In this document: positions 46,201 to 58,105 of the stretch, one piece after another | Layout: every line of letters starts with the position of its first letter | Position numbering within the stretch: the stretch's first letter is position 1 | Origin: Eopsaltria australis | Lineage: Eukaryota > Chordata > Aves > Passeriformes > Petroicidae | Assembly: GCA_034509425.1 (NCBI GenBank) | Contig: JAVTVJ010000143.1 | Coordinates: forward strand, 2,915,001-2,979,000 | Direction: 5' to 3' | DNA length: 64,000 bases | Position numbers and translations under genes: made by a program | Notes under the pieces: model-generated | Told to the model about the DNA's origin: nothing | Database searches by the model: none | What the model saw: only the letters and a program-made list of their open reading frames with translations

Positions 46201-48460
46201 ATCCACTGCTGGCGTTGATTTGAGCGAAAAAGCGTGACAGCGGTCACAGAGCCCGTGGGGAGCTGCCTTTGTGCGGGTGGGCTCTGCCCCCACCCCTGCC
46301 ACTTACTGGAAGCCTCTTCTGTCGGGCTGCGGAAAACAAAAGAGCCGTGGAGAAGGGAAAGGAAAAGAACACTTCTCCCCAACTGCCAGCATTGCGTTCG
46401 CAAGCCTGGGTTCTTCTGCATGTCGTCTTTCTCCACCTCCCGGCTCCAGCCCATATCCCGATGGTCACCTCACCAGGGAGAGCCCGCACCCAGGTCAGCT
46501 GTGCCCGGGAGCGATGGAGCTTCCCCAGCTGCGCGGGTGTGCTCCTTGTGCCCCAGTGTGGCCGCTTCCACCTGCCTGGCTCTGCCCCGGACGGTGCAGC
46601 GTGGGTGCGGGCCCGCAGAGCCACGGCTCCAGGGATGCTTTCTGGCTTGGTGCAGCCGTATGGGCATTTTTTACTCCCAGCCAGCCCCTGCACGATGTAT
46701 TTTACGGAGCCCAGAACTGGAGCCTTAAGCCCCTCGTGAGCACAGGGGACTCAGAAGCACAATGCAAACAGTCCTCCTTTGTTAGACTTTCCTGTCTGAC
46801 CATCCAGGAAGCACTCACACTCCCAAAGAGAAAGTTTCCTTAACACCTTGGTGCTGGCTTCTCTGCTCAAACATGTTCAGCTGCTGCCAAAGTGCACACC
46901 TGAGTGAAAGACACAGCTATCATCTTGTTTCCTGCGGTGCCAGAGGGAGGAACTGGTGCATCTTGATTCCCCACAATCAGAGAGGGTTCTTCCCAACCCA
47001 CCGCACTCCTTCCCAAGGTGAGGTGGGTACAGGTGTCTGTGTAGATTCTGAAGAGAGATCTCCACATCACCTTGGTGGTGGTAGAGGGATAGATAACAGC
47101 AACCCAGGTATTCTGGCAGAGCTTCATCCCTCAAGCCCCCTAGACCCTCCAGCCCAAGCATCTATGTGGATCTCCTTCCTGATCACAGGACAAAGTTGTA
47201 GGACAACATCCTCCACACCCAAACCGCATGCTGAGCCTCTGGGATAAGTGTACGTGGTTTCTGCTACCCCTGCTCCCTGTCAGTCATTCTCCCCAGAAGA
47301 AGGCCACTCAGGTTTTGCCAGCTCATAAGACAAGATGAGCTGAAGAGGGGTCTGAGCATGCTGAAGGATGGAACCATAGGATGTGGTGCTGTGCCTGACT
47401 CACTTTTCCATTATACCACGTCCCGAACACCTATTTCACTCCATTAATTAGCTATGCTGCTGAGGTGCTATCCACTCCCATGGCCAGCACTTGGGCTGGT
47501 TTCCTTGCCACCCCACACCAGCAATTAATGAATCCAGGCTGGCTCCTCACCCCACTCTGCCCTGCAGGTGGATGTGGATGAGCTGCAGCAGCCTTTCCCA
47601 GTGGACTGACATCTGGCCAGTACAGACCAGGCGGCCTGGCTGCCTTCCTTGCCTTTGGGCTCAACACAGCTCCTCATGAATGAGGTATGATTTAATTAAG
47701 GACACTGTTTCTGCAGAAGATGGCCCGCATGAAGCTGTGAAGGTCTTGAACTCATTAATTTTCAGGAAATACCTGCAGTTAATTTGTGGTGACTTTATAG
47801 AGCAGACAAGCGCACAGGGAGGTGTCCATGTGGCTCTGAGGTTGCTTTGCTCATTCTCAGGACCAAGCCTACAGCAGTGCTGGTTAGACTATGGTTACAG
47901 ATGTCCCTTGTTTGGCTCAGACACCAGATTTCTTCATTGACTCCATGCAGGAGGAGAAGGCGAACGACAATCACAGAAAGCGATGGGATGGATTTCACCC
48001 CCTAATTAGCTCCATTGCCCCAATTACAAAGCTCAGAGAGGGTGTCAGCTGTCAGGTAGGGCTGCAGCTCCACTGTCACACTCAGAGCAGAAGGGTGAAA
48101 ACACTGACATTTCTGGCAGCCTTCCCAAAGGGAAAAGACAGCATGGCAGGAGATTAGGTGTGTGTCAGTGTGGAGCCAGATGGGTATGACAGGACATCCC
48201 TACCAGTGCTTTTAACAGCAGGTTACAAGGCTGAACAAGGCAGTAAGACCTGGCTGTCTGAGCACTGCCATGGTGTAGCAACACCCAGGAGAAAGGCACA
48301 TAGCAGCCCTGGCCAGAAGTGGGGCTTGGGTATAAGGCTGTCAGAGATACTGAGCTGGGGTTATTACCAACATTTCTCTCATGAAGAAACAGCCATTTCT
48401 GAACTTTTTGCACTTGATTAAGAAATGCTCCCCTTTGTCCCCAGCCCATTTGGTTCTCAC
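43263..48460. other. Intergenic with a GC-richer block
   Basis: Contains a short segment (43764-43805) between a strong acceptor (CCTTTATCCTCCACACAG) and donor (CTCCAG|GTAAGG), a GC-richer block at 45830-46640 listed separately, and a plus-strand acceptor before a 13-codon open end at 47568-47609. None is tied to a gene. Confidence 0.45.
45830..46640. promoter_or_regulatory. GC-richer block with CCAAT box, possible weak promoter
   Basis: Local rise in GC and CpG, the only one right of 30 kb. It has ACCAATCAG near 46160 and ACGTCAT near 46196, the spacing of a small CCAAT/CRE promoter. Frames inside it on both strands look like GC artefacts. No downstream exon is convincingly linked. Confidence 0.3.
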
Positions 48461-48536
48461 CTGAGACAGGAGTGAACTTCCAGCCCTCAAATTCACCATC
48501 TCTTATCTCAGGCAGATAATCTTGGGCCCCAGTAAC
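48461..48536 (-). other. Candidate minus-strand coding exon (unassigned)
   Basis: Minus-strand acceptor AAAATCTCCCCAG ends at 48537, and the donor TCTCAG|GTGAGA follows 48461. The 76-nt segment is open for 25 codons plus one base, with a peptide containing DYLPEIRDGEFEGWKFTPVS. Its composition is unusually protein-like for this region, but I do not recognise a family and found no partner exon. Confidence 0.25.
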
Positions 48537-51500
48537 CTGGGGAGATTTTCAGTCAATGGAAAAATCCCACTTGAGAGTGATTTCTCACTCAGGCGACTGA
48601 CTCAGCCCCTGGAGGTGCCATCTTCCTCCTCCGCTTAGGAGCCAGGTACAGCCAGGCATAGACAAGTGCCTCATGTTAGATGGGAGAGGAGTCCTGCCTC
48701 CAAGCAGAATCAAAGGATGTGAGATATCAAAATACTCCAGGGGGCCTGGGCCTCACTTCTTGGCTACAAGCCACCCCTGACCAGCCCCACATATTTTATC
48801 CAGGCATGGGCAGCACTGGTTGATTGCATGAGTGAGCTCAGCTCCCTCCTCCAGGACTCAGAAGCTCCTTCAAGAGCTGAAGATATTCCTATTGCCAGCA
48901 CAGGGAGGAAGCACAAGTTCCCCTTCTGCTCAGCTTTCCTGCAGCTGAGCTATCAGCAGAGCTGTTGTGTCTCTGGACAATGGACATCCATCCAGACACG
49001 TGGGACATCGGACCATGGACCTTTTGAAAGGGTTATAGTGGAAGGAGGGCCCAGCAGAAGCCTCCTCCACCACATCACTACAAGTGTCATCAGGCAACAA
49101 GGCTACAAAGTGGCAATGGAATGTGATAAAATAAGTGGTAGGGCAGAGTAGATAAAACCTGTCAGCCATCCAGGGCAGAAAGGGTCCAGTGGCTCAGTTT
49201 TGCCCCTTCTTGCTTCTCCTTCTTGCTCTGCCTTGCTCTTGTTCGGTGCAGGTCCAGCAGCATCCAGAGCCACCCAAGATCACACGCGCTGACCCAGAGG
49301 TTCCTGGGATAAGACCATGTCCAGATGCAGCAGCACAGAGTGATTTCCCTTAAAGCAGTTACTCCTTTGGGAACTCCCCAAAATTCCCAGCTAGCCATCA
49401 TCAGAGCTGGTGGAAGGAGAGAAATAAATCCAATGTTTCTGAAGGGGCTGGAAGAGGGCCCAGCAACTATTGATTCAATTCTTCATTCAATGCATATTTG
49501 AGTGAAGCAATTCAGAACTCTTCCATCAGTTCAAACTTGCATAATAACATTAACCACAAAACACATGAACGTGGTCCATCTGTACTAGCAGATCTATTAT
49601 TCTGAATCATTCCCTGAGGAACAACAATGAAATTACCATGGCCTGATATACCAAAGCCAAAAATCCTAAAAGTCTAAAAGTCAAAGGTTTTGTTATTGTT
49701 TTTTTCTGGACAAGAATACCTATGGGAATGTGCCAAAGACTCAGTTTCCCACCTTCCCTGTACCTCAAATAAATAATATTATAAAAGAAGAATAAGAATA
49801 AAGTAAAATTTAGAAAATATGTATCTGCTAAGCACATTCAAAAATAATAATAATTAAAAAATAACACTTGCAAACCCCTTTTAGCATTTGGAGCAACCAG
49901 AGCCAAGGAAAATGCCAGGGCTAAGGAGGAATGTTGTGTGGGCACTGCCAGTGTGGGAACAGTGTGCAGGGAGGGAACTGTGATCCCCACCTTTCCACAT
50001 GTACACTGCACCCTTACAATAGACTTGACTTGAAGTTGTGTGTTTTCTCAGTCCAATAACACCTCCAACAAACCTATACCTATCTCTGCCAACCCCTGCC
50101 CTCAGGTGATCATCTCTTCTATCCCATGCTTTTGGCTTAGCCTATGTATTCCTTGGAGAAACTCCTCCAAGATGGTATTCTCCCTCTCTCCCCATTCCCC
50201 CTGAACGGTTCTCCTTTCCCACAAGATCTGTTTTTCCATGTGGCCAGTGGCACTGAAATGAGGGTAAACACGCATATTCATGCACGTCTCCATCTCCATA
50301 TCTATCTGTCTCACAGGTAAGATGCAAACTTTGCTGAGAATAACAGCTTTAACCATGGCAACGCGCTCCAGCAACATAAACACAAAGGCAATGAGGCTGT
50401 AAAAAGGCTGTAAAAAAGAACAAAAGGAGGAGAGGGACTGGGTCCACTGAGGCCAGTTAAATGCCAGGCAGCTGGATCTGGGTTGAGCAGCCAGTTAGTA
50501 GGGTTGGTATCTCTTCTCCCTGTTTTTCCTCCCTTTGTATTTACATCTGCTTTTGTTCTTAACATCTTGCTAAGTGGAGGTCTTATTCCACCACCTCTGC
50601 CCACACCGGGCTTGACTCACCTGGAGTGGAGCTTCCTTCCTTGTGCCCTGAGTTGTTATAAAGAAATGTTTTAAGTGAAGATCTCGGCTGCTTGAAAAAT
50701 CACAGTGCTGCATCACTGCATGGCCTGATGGAAAAACCAGACCAGTGGTGAGATGCTATTGTCTCAGCTCCACCCTCCTCCTGTGAGAGAAGCTGCATAG
50801 CTCAGGCCATGAAACCAGCAGCCCTTTCTTGGGATATGGGGTACCCAAGCCTCTCCATGCCAGATTCCATCACCATCTTGCTGTGCTCATAGTACAGCTT
50901 GGATTGTACCTGCTAGCTGGAGAAACCAAAGCACTGATTTACTCATGGAGAGGACAGAGATTATTGCTGGTATGGAGGACAGAGGTCCTTTCAGCTGTAC
51001 AGAAAGCACCTGCCATGCAATCAGGTCACTCCTGGCACACTCAAAGCTTCCAGTGAAGACTCTGGCACTGTTATGAGAGGCTCTGCATGGGCAAGGCCGT
51101 GTCCAGCAGAGCTGGCAGGCCAAAGGAACAAAACTGATGGGAGGTGGAAGAAAGCATATTTTGTGGACAGCATTTTCCAAAAAGGATGAAGAAGAGTGGA
51201 AGGGTTAAGTGACCCCAGTGCCAGAAATGGTCACAGCCCCACTGCTGTTTCACCTCTCTTGCAGCTGCTAGTACTGTTTAAGACACAGCCAGAAACACAG
51301 GACTGGCACCTGGTCTGGGTGGGAGGTGAATCTGGACAAAGCAGCAGACTTTTCCTAGCCACTGCTGAAATGTCATAGTTTCTAGGTGATTTTGACTCTA
51401 TGGTGATCTCAGATCTCCTTTTAAAGGGTGATATGAGTTGTTTAGGTTATTCTTGGTTAAAACCCAATGAGCCTTTGCAGCCTGCAGAGTGAAGGAGATG

Positions 51501-52569
51501 GTGATAACACTGCGTACACTGACAGTGGAGATGACACCCATGGCTTAGGAAAGCTGTCCCTGTGCAAATCAAGGAAAGGAGGTGAATCAGAGTGGTGTGG
51601 GGAGAGGAGCACCTTCCAGGGTAACTAGTTAGCGAGGGTGCCAAAGGGTTAAAGGGTTTTAGTGAAAGCACAGCAGAGACTAAATGGATCCGAGAGTAAA
51701 AATCCAATTAGGAGATCTAACAGGAAGAAGCCAAGCCCTGAAACAATAAAGATAATAGTTTTAGCTGCCAAAGAAAAGATTAGAGTGAGAGCAGATTTGT
51801 GGTGGGGCCAGGAAGAAGAAAAAACTGTAGCAAAGAAACCAATTTAAAAAATATAAAGAGTTATTATTCCTCAAGAGAGATTCACATGACAAATTCACAT
51901 TACAGCCTCACCTACAGCAAAGTTCATCTCAGGACTCAAACTGTGCATCTGGTTCTCACCTTTGTAATTGGCTGAATGCCTTCAAAGAAGTTTGAAGTTC
52001 CAATTTGGGTCCATCACCTTCTCATCGGCATGAAATAGGCTGGGAGTGAATTGACCACAACGAGGTTTGGTTGCTTGTTTTGCTTTTCTATGTTATCATG
52101 TAAATACATTTTACCTGGGATAAAAGCAAAGGAAAGGAGTTGGAACAGCCCCCAGAGTGTTCCCTTCAGGTCTCAGACAATGCCAGGCTCTCACCTACAG
52201 TCCCTTACATACTATGGGGTCTCTGCAGGAAAGCCAAGCAGATTTCACGCTGGGAGGATGGATTTGCAGTGAGGAGAGAGACCCAACACTCATAAAAACA
52301 TCCAGACAACACCTCTACCCTTCTAGAGGAGAAAGGGCCCTGGATCAAAAAAACCCCAACACAAACTCCGAGCTGGTTATGCATGGTATGCACTGCCAAT
52401 TACTTCAGCAAAAGGGATCACAGGAGCTGGCACAGCCTGTGGCCAAGAAACAGCAGCATCTGGAGGGAGCAAGAGCTGTGGGGCAGGCATGCCTGCCAAG
52501 CCACTGCACTGACCTGTGCCCCAAAAGGCACCTCTTTGAAGCCTTGAATCCAAAATGCAATGGGGCAAC
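48537..52569. other. Intergenic, no gene recognised
   Basis: Contains an AT-rich stretch at 49780-49870 and isolated strong splice consensus sequences: plus CACAG|GTAAGA near 50317, minus AAAG|GTGAGA near 51959. None bounds a convincing exon. Confidence 0.45.
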
Positions 52570-52985
52570 ATGAAGAAGGGGATGAAAGAGAATCAAAGGT
52601 CTGGAGGAGCCTTCCTGCAAGCAAGGACTTGTGCACACCAGGACTTCTCAGACTGGAAAAGACGTGGCTGGAGAGGTTATGGTAGAGGGCTGCAAAGTCA
52701 GGCATGGCCCAAAGAAGGCTGACAGGGATTGGCCTTGCTGTCTCTTCCCAGTGCAAAAACTGGGGCTAATTCAGAGCACGCAGATCCTTGTGTGGTGGGG
52801 GTCAGACCTGGGGAACCCCTTGCCCAAGGATGCTGTCAGCTGTGAGTATTTGCAAGAGTTCAAGACAAGACTAGATCAGCCGATGGAGAAAACATAATAT
52901 GGATTAATAAATGCAGACAAATGCTGTTTAGGAAGCCTGTGGGACTGCGCTCTCGACCTCTGATAGTAGCAAATGATGAGGGGGC
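52570..52985 (+). mobile_element. Old CR1-family LINE 3' fragment
   Basis: Series in order: GAAAAGACGTGGCTGGAGAG, then GGTTATGGTAGAGGGCTGCAAA, then GTCAGACCTGGGGAACCCC, then TTGCCCAAGGATGCTGT, TTCAAGACAAGACTAGATCA and a final GATTAATAAATGC. This follows the 3' UTR region of amniote CR1 elements as I remember them. It is 5'-truncated and much diverged, and no reverse transcriptase frame remains. Confidence 0.6.
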
Positions 52986-55900
52986 CATACTCTGCCCATG
53001 TAGACCTCACACCTGGAGGCAATGGCAAGGGATGAGAATCGAGGGAGTGCTATTCAACATGTCCTTTGGAGCATCTACTGCTCCTTGAAGCCTCAGGATG
53101 CTCAGCAATTCAGACCTTTGATCTGGCTTAGTGCAGGAGTTTATATTTCCTCATGGCTAAACAGCCCTACGGATCCCAGCCTTGTCCCAAGAGCTGTCCT
53201 ACAGCTTATCAACAGGAAAGCAGAACACTGCTTGATTTCTCCTTGTAGTGTGTCCTCAGCCTGCAGCAAAGAAACTCAGCCACAGCCTCAACCAGCTTAT
53301 TTCTGAAGTGTGACTTGTTATACTTAGAACAGAGGTCCTCCCACTGAAGAATCCCACCATGCCTTCAGAGGATCATCCATCCCTCACACGGTTCAAGCTC
53401 CATCTCCAAGCTCATGTGATCCCACTCAGCCTGTGGTCACGGCCCTGTTCCTCCACCACCAAAAGCACGCTGCTCATATCAGTCAGCAGAAAGCCACCCA
53501 CCTTTCTCCTCCCACCTGCTTGTCAGATGGGAACACACTCTTGCCAGATCCCACATGGGAAGAGGAAACCTTTGCCAGCCCCATGCCAACCCCAGGGCAG
53601 CAGGTCTCCCTGCCAACTTCAGGTGTGCTGAACCATATTTGCCAGCTCAGGCAACCACAGAGCTTTCATGTTTAATCAAGTAAAGGCTGCAAGGGCCTGG
53701 AGGCAGTAGATGGCTGGCTGTAGGTCAAGATGCCCATGTGATCCTTGTCCCTCCCATATTATTTCTTCCTCAACCATCCCCATGACCTTCCTCTGAGTGT
53801 AGATGATGTGGATTTGGGATGTGATGTCAAACCAGAAACTGCAGTCTGGCTTTTATGGCCTTGTGGGATCACCGACCCCAAAAAGAGGTGCCAGGCACCA
53901 GCCAAACCCATGTTGGGTCTGTGTCTTGTGCCTGTTCAGACCCACCTCATCCTGGCACAGAGAAGGACCTTGCAACCTCTCAGAGAGACGTTTTCAAGTT
54001 CTCATGAAGCTAAAAAACGCTGGTGTCTCTGCCTGAATTATATTTTGCCAGCTCAAGGACCCCAACCCCAAAGCACTGCAGTAGCTGTGGCAATCCCCTG
54101 TCCCTGGACATCCTGGGAAGGCCATGGCAGAGGAGAACTGTTTGAACTGGAGCCGCTGCACTTCCTGTGCAGAATAGAAATCTTGTTTAAGCCAAATGTT
54201 AATGAGATGGCACAGGCTGTGGGCAGGCTTTGTGCTTTTTTTCCTCCTGGATTAAGCAGCGGCATGTGAGGATCATGGAGCTGAATGGCTAACAGCTGAA
54301 GGTTAACATCAGGTCAACAAGCCCTTTTTTCCTGCCTTTCAGTCCTGAGACCCCGAGGTGGGAGGGTTACCTAAAGCAAACATTTTTAAAAAGGCAGTTC
54401 TCCTTTCTTCCCGGTCTCTTTCCGTTTCTTGCAAGGAAACTGCCTTGGGTTTGAAAGCCAGATTGGATGCTGCTTTTCCATGAGCATCAGGATTTGGGAG
54501 CAACGGCAAGTCATGGCTCTTCTCCCATCTGAAGACCACTGGTCTCCCTTTCCCAGGACAAGCTCACTCCTACGCACTGCAAGTGTCTGCAGGCACCTGA
54601 GCTGTGTGCAGAAAAGCAGGCTGCAGCTCCTGACTCTGCAGCTGATCTCCTGGGAGATGCCAGGCATGTTGTTCACAGCCTGACTCAGCCACCCTTGGAT
54701 TTCCTTGTATTGCAGAAGCATAACCAAGGTCTGGGCTCTGGCGTCTCTTCTCCAAAGCAAAGTCTTCACCCTCCCCTTATCACCCTCTGTGTGTGCCGAG
54801 ATAGCGACATTCCCAGAGGAGCGATGGTTTCTGTGTGATCATCTGGGTGCTACCACAACTCAAACACCACACTGGCTTGTTTCCCCCCATCCTGCTGTGC
54901 AGAGGGCCGGAGGCTGCCCTGGCCTGCTCCCAAAACCACCCATTCTCATCAACTGCATTAAGGACAGCGGAGCAAAACATGGCACCTTGAGGATCTTTCT
55001 GCAAGGCAGAGTTTGATGACTCAGTTACTGCGCACCTTTTGAAGCAGTGTTCCAACAGCTGCACTGGATGGGGGCTCCAGGGCAGTTTCTCCTGCAAGAG
55101 AAATTACTTGGGGCTTTTTTTCCCCAAAGAGATCCAGCTGGGCAGTGAGAGAACTTCAGAACTATGGCTGTCCAAGCTAAACCCAGTCAAGTGTGCTATG
55201 GGGATGAGAAGAGGTTTCCCAATGCTTCCTGCTGCCTCTGCTATGGACACATCAATCCTGAGCAGTCAGAGAGTACTGAGCAGCTTGGAGAGGAGGAAGA
55301 GGGGAAGAAACAGGCGGAAAAGAAAGTCATAAACCAGCACAGATGCTTCTGTCATAACCTTCTAGCCACTACTTCAAGCCTTGCTACCATTCAGATGTTA
55401 CATTGATTTAAAGCTGTTGGAGTAATCAAAGTGAACAAATTTCCCAGTCACTGTTTTTTCAAATAGACACAGGCAGACACAGACACACAGACACATATAG
55501 ATACATATATATGCAGACACACACCTGTAAAATTGAAAGAATTGAATGATCTTTTACATTGCCATAGCTTATTCTTGCCTGGGAAGGAGGTGCCAGTACA
55601 GATTCTTAAAATATGGGCTATCAAGAGTTGCACCGCTTATAAGGCAAAACTATTTCACTTCCAAAACACCTGCTGCATTTCTGATTGGTCTTTATACCAA
55701 TAAAAATGTCACGTGTCCTCTTGGAAAATTAATCCAAAATAATTAAGACTGCAAATCTAAATTAGTGGAACTATATTAAGTCTTTCTGTACGCACTCTCA
55801 TCTTAATTCAGTTTAATTTGTAATTCTTTGAAAAAATCCTTAATTAAATTGAAGGGACCATTCATCTATTATTTTCCAAATGACACCATCAGTACAGCTC

Positions 55901-57736
55901 CTGGCTGATTTTAATTGCCTTTCATAATTGCACCAGAACAGAAGCACCTGAGAGTTTCCCTCCTCTTTAGGGAGCCAAGAAGCCCTCAGGGTCTGTGAGG
56001 GGACTTGGGCACAGTGATAACACATCCAGGCCTCTTTAAACCTGGTGCTGTGCACAACCACTTGAGCAGAAAAATGGCTCTTTTGGGGCCTCGGTCCCCC
56101 AGTCTCAGCATCTTTCCACCTCCCCAGTTTCTCTGATGGAGCTTAGGAAAGGAATTGCTCACTTCCCAAAGGTGTGCACAGAGGGAGAATAAAACAATGT
56201 GAAACATAATTCAGCGGAAGTGCAGGTGACATGATACGGGATAATCATTTGGATAAATAGAGGGCAGAGAGAGTTGTTTTTGCTGGAATAATCAATTGGA
56301 CAAGAAGAAGAATTTCTATAGAAAAGATGCTTTTGATTATAACCTGTGATATGGGTTAATAATGCCTTGTTGGACAGTTTAAAATAGGTCCCTTACACAG
56401 CTGTCTCTGCTCTGTGCTGGTAATGCTTTTCAATAAAAGTAAGCAATGCTCAAAGAGAGCTACACAATCAGATGGGGAGGAAAGTGATGAGGTGTGCTGG
56501 TAAAGGAATTTGGATCTTTTTGCCTAGGAAAGGCAGGGCTTTCAAAACAGAAAGGGCTGTGATGTGCATCAAGGTGGGTGCAGACAGAATTAAAGCAATG
56601 CTCTGCAGTGGGGGCAAGGGCAGTCTGGGCTAGGAGAGGGAAAACACCTCTGTGTAGCTGTCAGGATAGCAAAAACCAGTGCCAGTGCTGCACTGCTGAG
56701 AACTGGCAAGGAAAAACTGTCAGGAGAGCCAGGACAGGGCTGGGCAGCATGATGTCACCTCCCCATGCCCTTCCCCCTTGCTCCCTTCCTCCCAGCCCAA
56801 CAAAATCTCATGTTTTGTTTGACTCAGGCAAAGAGACAATACAGGGGATTAGCTGCCTGGTATCATGACAAGGCAGGTGAGAGCAAACAACAGCAAAGAG
56901 CTTATCATGAACTTATCTTTGTGTTTGGAGCTCCTTGTTGCCACCTGGGTTTCAGTCACTGACCATGTGGTTTGTATCATGGAGATGCTGCAGCCTGCAA
57001 ACGTGAGGGAACAAGGAACAGTGATGGTACCCAGCTCTGAATATTTCCACTTAGATCAGTATCCCTTAGCCTTGCATGGTGTTGCTAGCTGATGAAGGGA
57101 TGCAGACTTTTCCTAGAATACCAGCATGGAGATGAGACTACAAAATTATTCTGTTCTCAAATGCCAAAGGCACAGACGATTACAATTTTTCTTCTGACTC
57201 CTACTCATCCCGCCTTGTAGAGATCAGATTAATCGTGGCACATGATCAAAGAGATTGAAATGAAGAAACCAGAAACCAAATGGCTGCAGTTACACTGCTG
57301 CAAAACTTGGGTGCAGATAAGGACTGTAATTTTGCTGTGCAATAGCTTGGGCTCGGAGAGGTGAGTAACACAGTGCTAACCCCATGTGTTTTTATCCTAA
57401 CAAATGCCCTGGCTGCCTTGTTTCAATGAGAATTCTGTTATCACATTGCTAGCTTCAAGAAAAAAAATCACTGCCTGAGTAAAAAACGACTGAGTAAAAG
57501 CAAGGCGCGAGACCCGTGAAAATGAGCAGAGCTGCAAAGGCACTTTGCCATGTGGCAAATGCACGTGGTGGCTTTGAGCACTTGTGTGCTGATGCTCCTG
57601 CACACAAAGCCTGACATGTCCCCAGGTCACTGCAGGGTCACTGTGCAGTAGCATCTCCCCTGCACCTGAGCACCAGCATCACACCACACATGAGCCCCTA
57701 AACACACCATCCTTCCCCTGGGACAGAGCAGCTGCT
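52986..57736. other. Intergenic, no gene recognised
   Basis: Mixed composition. A CA/CAGA-rich microsatellite-like tract is at 55464-55525, with AT-rich DNA to about 55860. No gene seen. Confidence 0.45.
55464..55525. repeat. ACAGACAC-rich imperfect microsatellite
   Basis: Reiterated GACACA/GACAG units with a central ATACATATATAT stretch. Confidence 0.75.
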
Positions 57737-58105
57737 TTAACGAAGGATTACCACCCTGCAAGGGAAAGTCGGCAGTGTGGGGCACGTGTATCCCACCCAC
57801 TCCTCCTCCTCCTCGTTGTGCTCCTCCTCTCCTGCTCCTGGCACACCACCCACAGGCCCCGCTCTGGCCACCCTCGGCAGCTCCTGGGAGAGCTCCTCCG
57901 AAGCAGAGCCAGATGGAGCTGCCAGCTCTCCCGTACGAGATGGCACAGGCTCTCCAAGCCGCCTCTTCCTGGGGCTGCCTACTCCCGTGTGGGAGGTGCA
58001 AGCGAGGCACGTGTTGCTTCCCCTGGTGAGCTTTCCTCCAGCATGTTCCAGTGCCACCAGTGCCAGCACTGAAGACTGTGCTTGGTGGTCCTGCACCACT
58101 GCCAA
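57737..58105 (-). other. Open frame with acidic run, coding status uncertain
   Basis: A minus-strand 122-codon frame with a polar, Ser/Glu/Pro-rich middle and GEEEHNEEEEEWVG near its end. A longer frame (57627-58433) overlaps in another phase, so at most one can be real. A strong minus-strand acceptor (CGACTTTCCCTTGCAG) ends near 57759 and would suit a splice out of this segment, but no matching donor is placed. GAG-triplet expansion explains the acidic run without coding. No family recognised. Confidence 0.18.

Noticed and set aside
46867..47161. Two overlapping minus-strand frames (86 and 94 codons) with realistic composition
   Set aside because: They compete in different phases, have no recognised family and show no convincing splice boundary.
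47568..47609. Plus-strand acceptor followed by VDVDELQQPFPVD and a stop
   Set aside because: Strong acceptor, but no AATAAA within reach, no upstream partner and no known protein end; likely chance.
51960..52045. Minus-strand acceptor, 18 open codons (ending DPNWNFKLL) and donor AAAG|GTGAGA
   Set aside because: A stop codon precedes the donor in the only protein-like frame.
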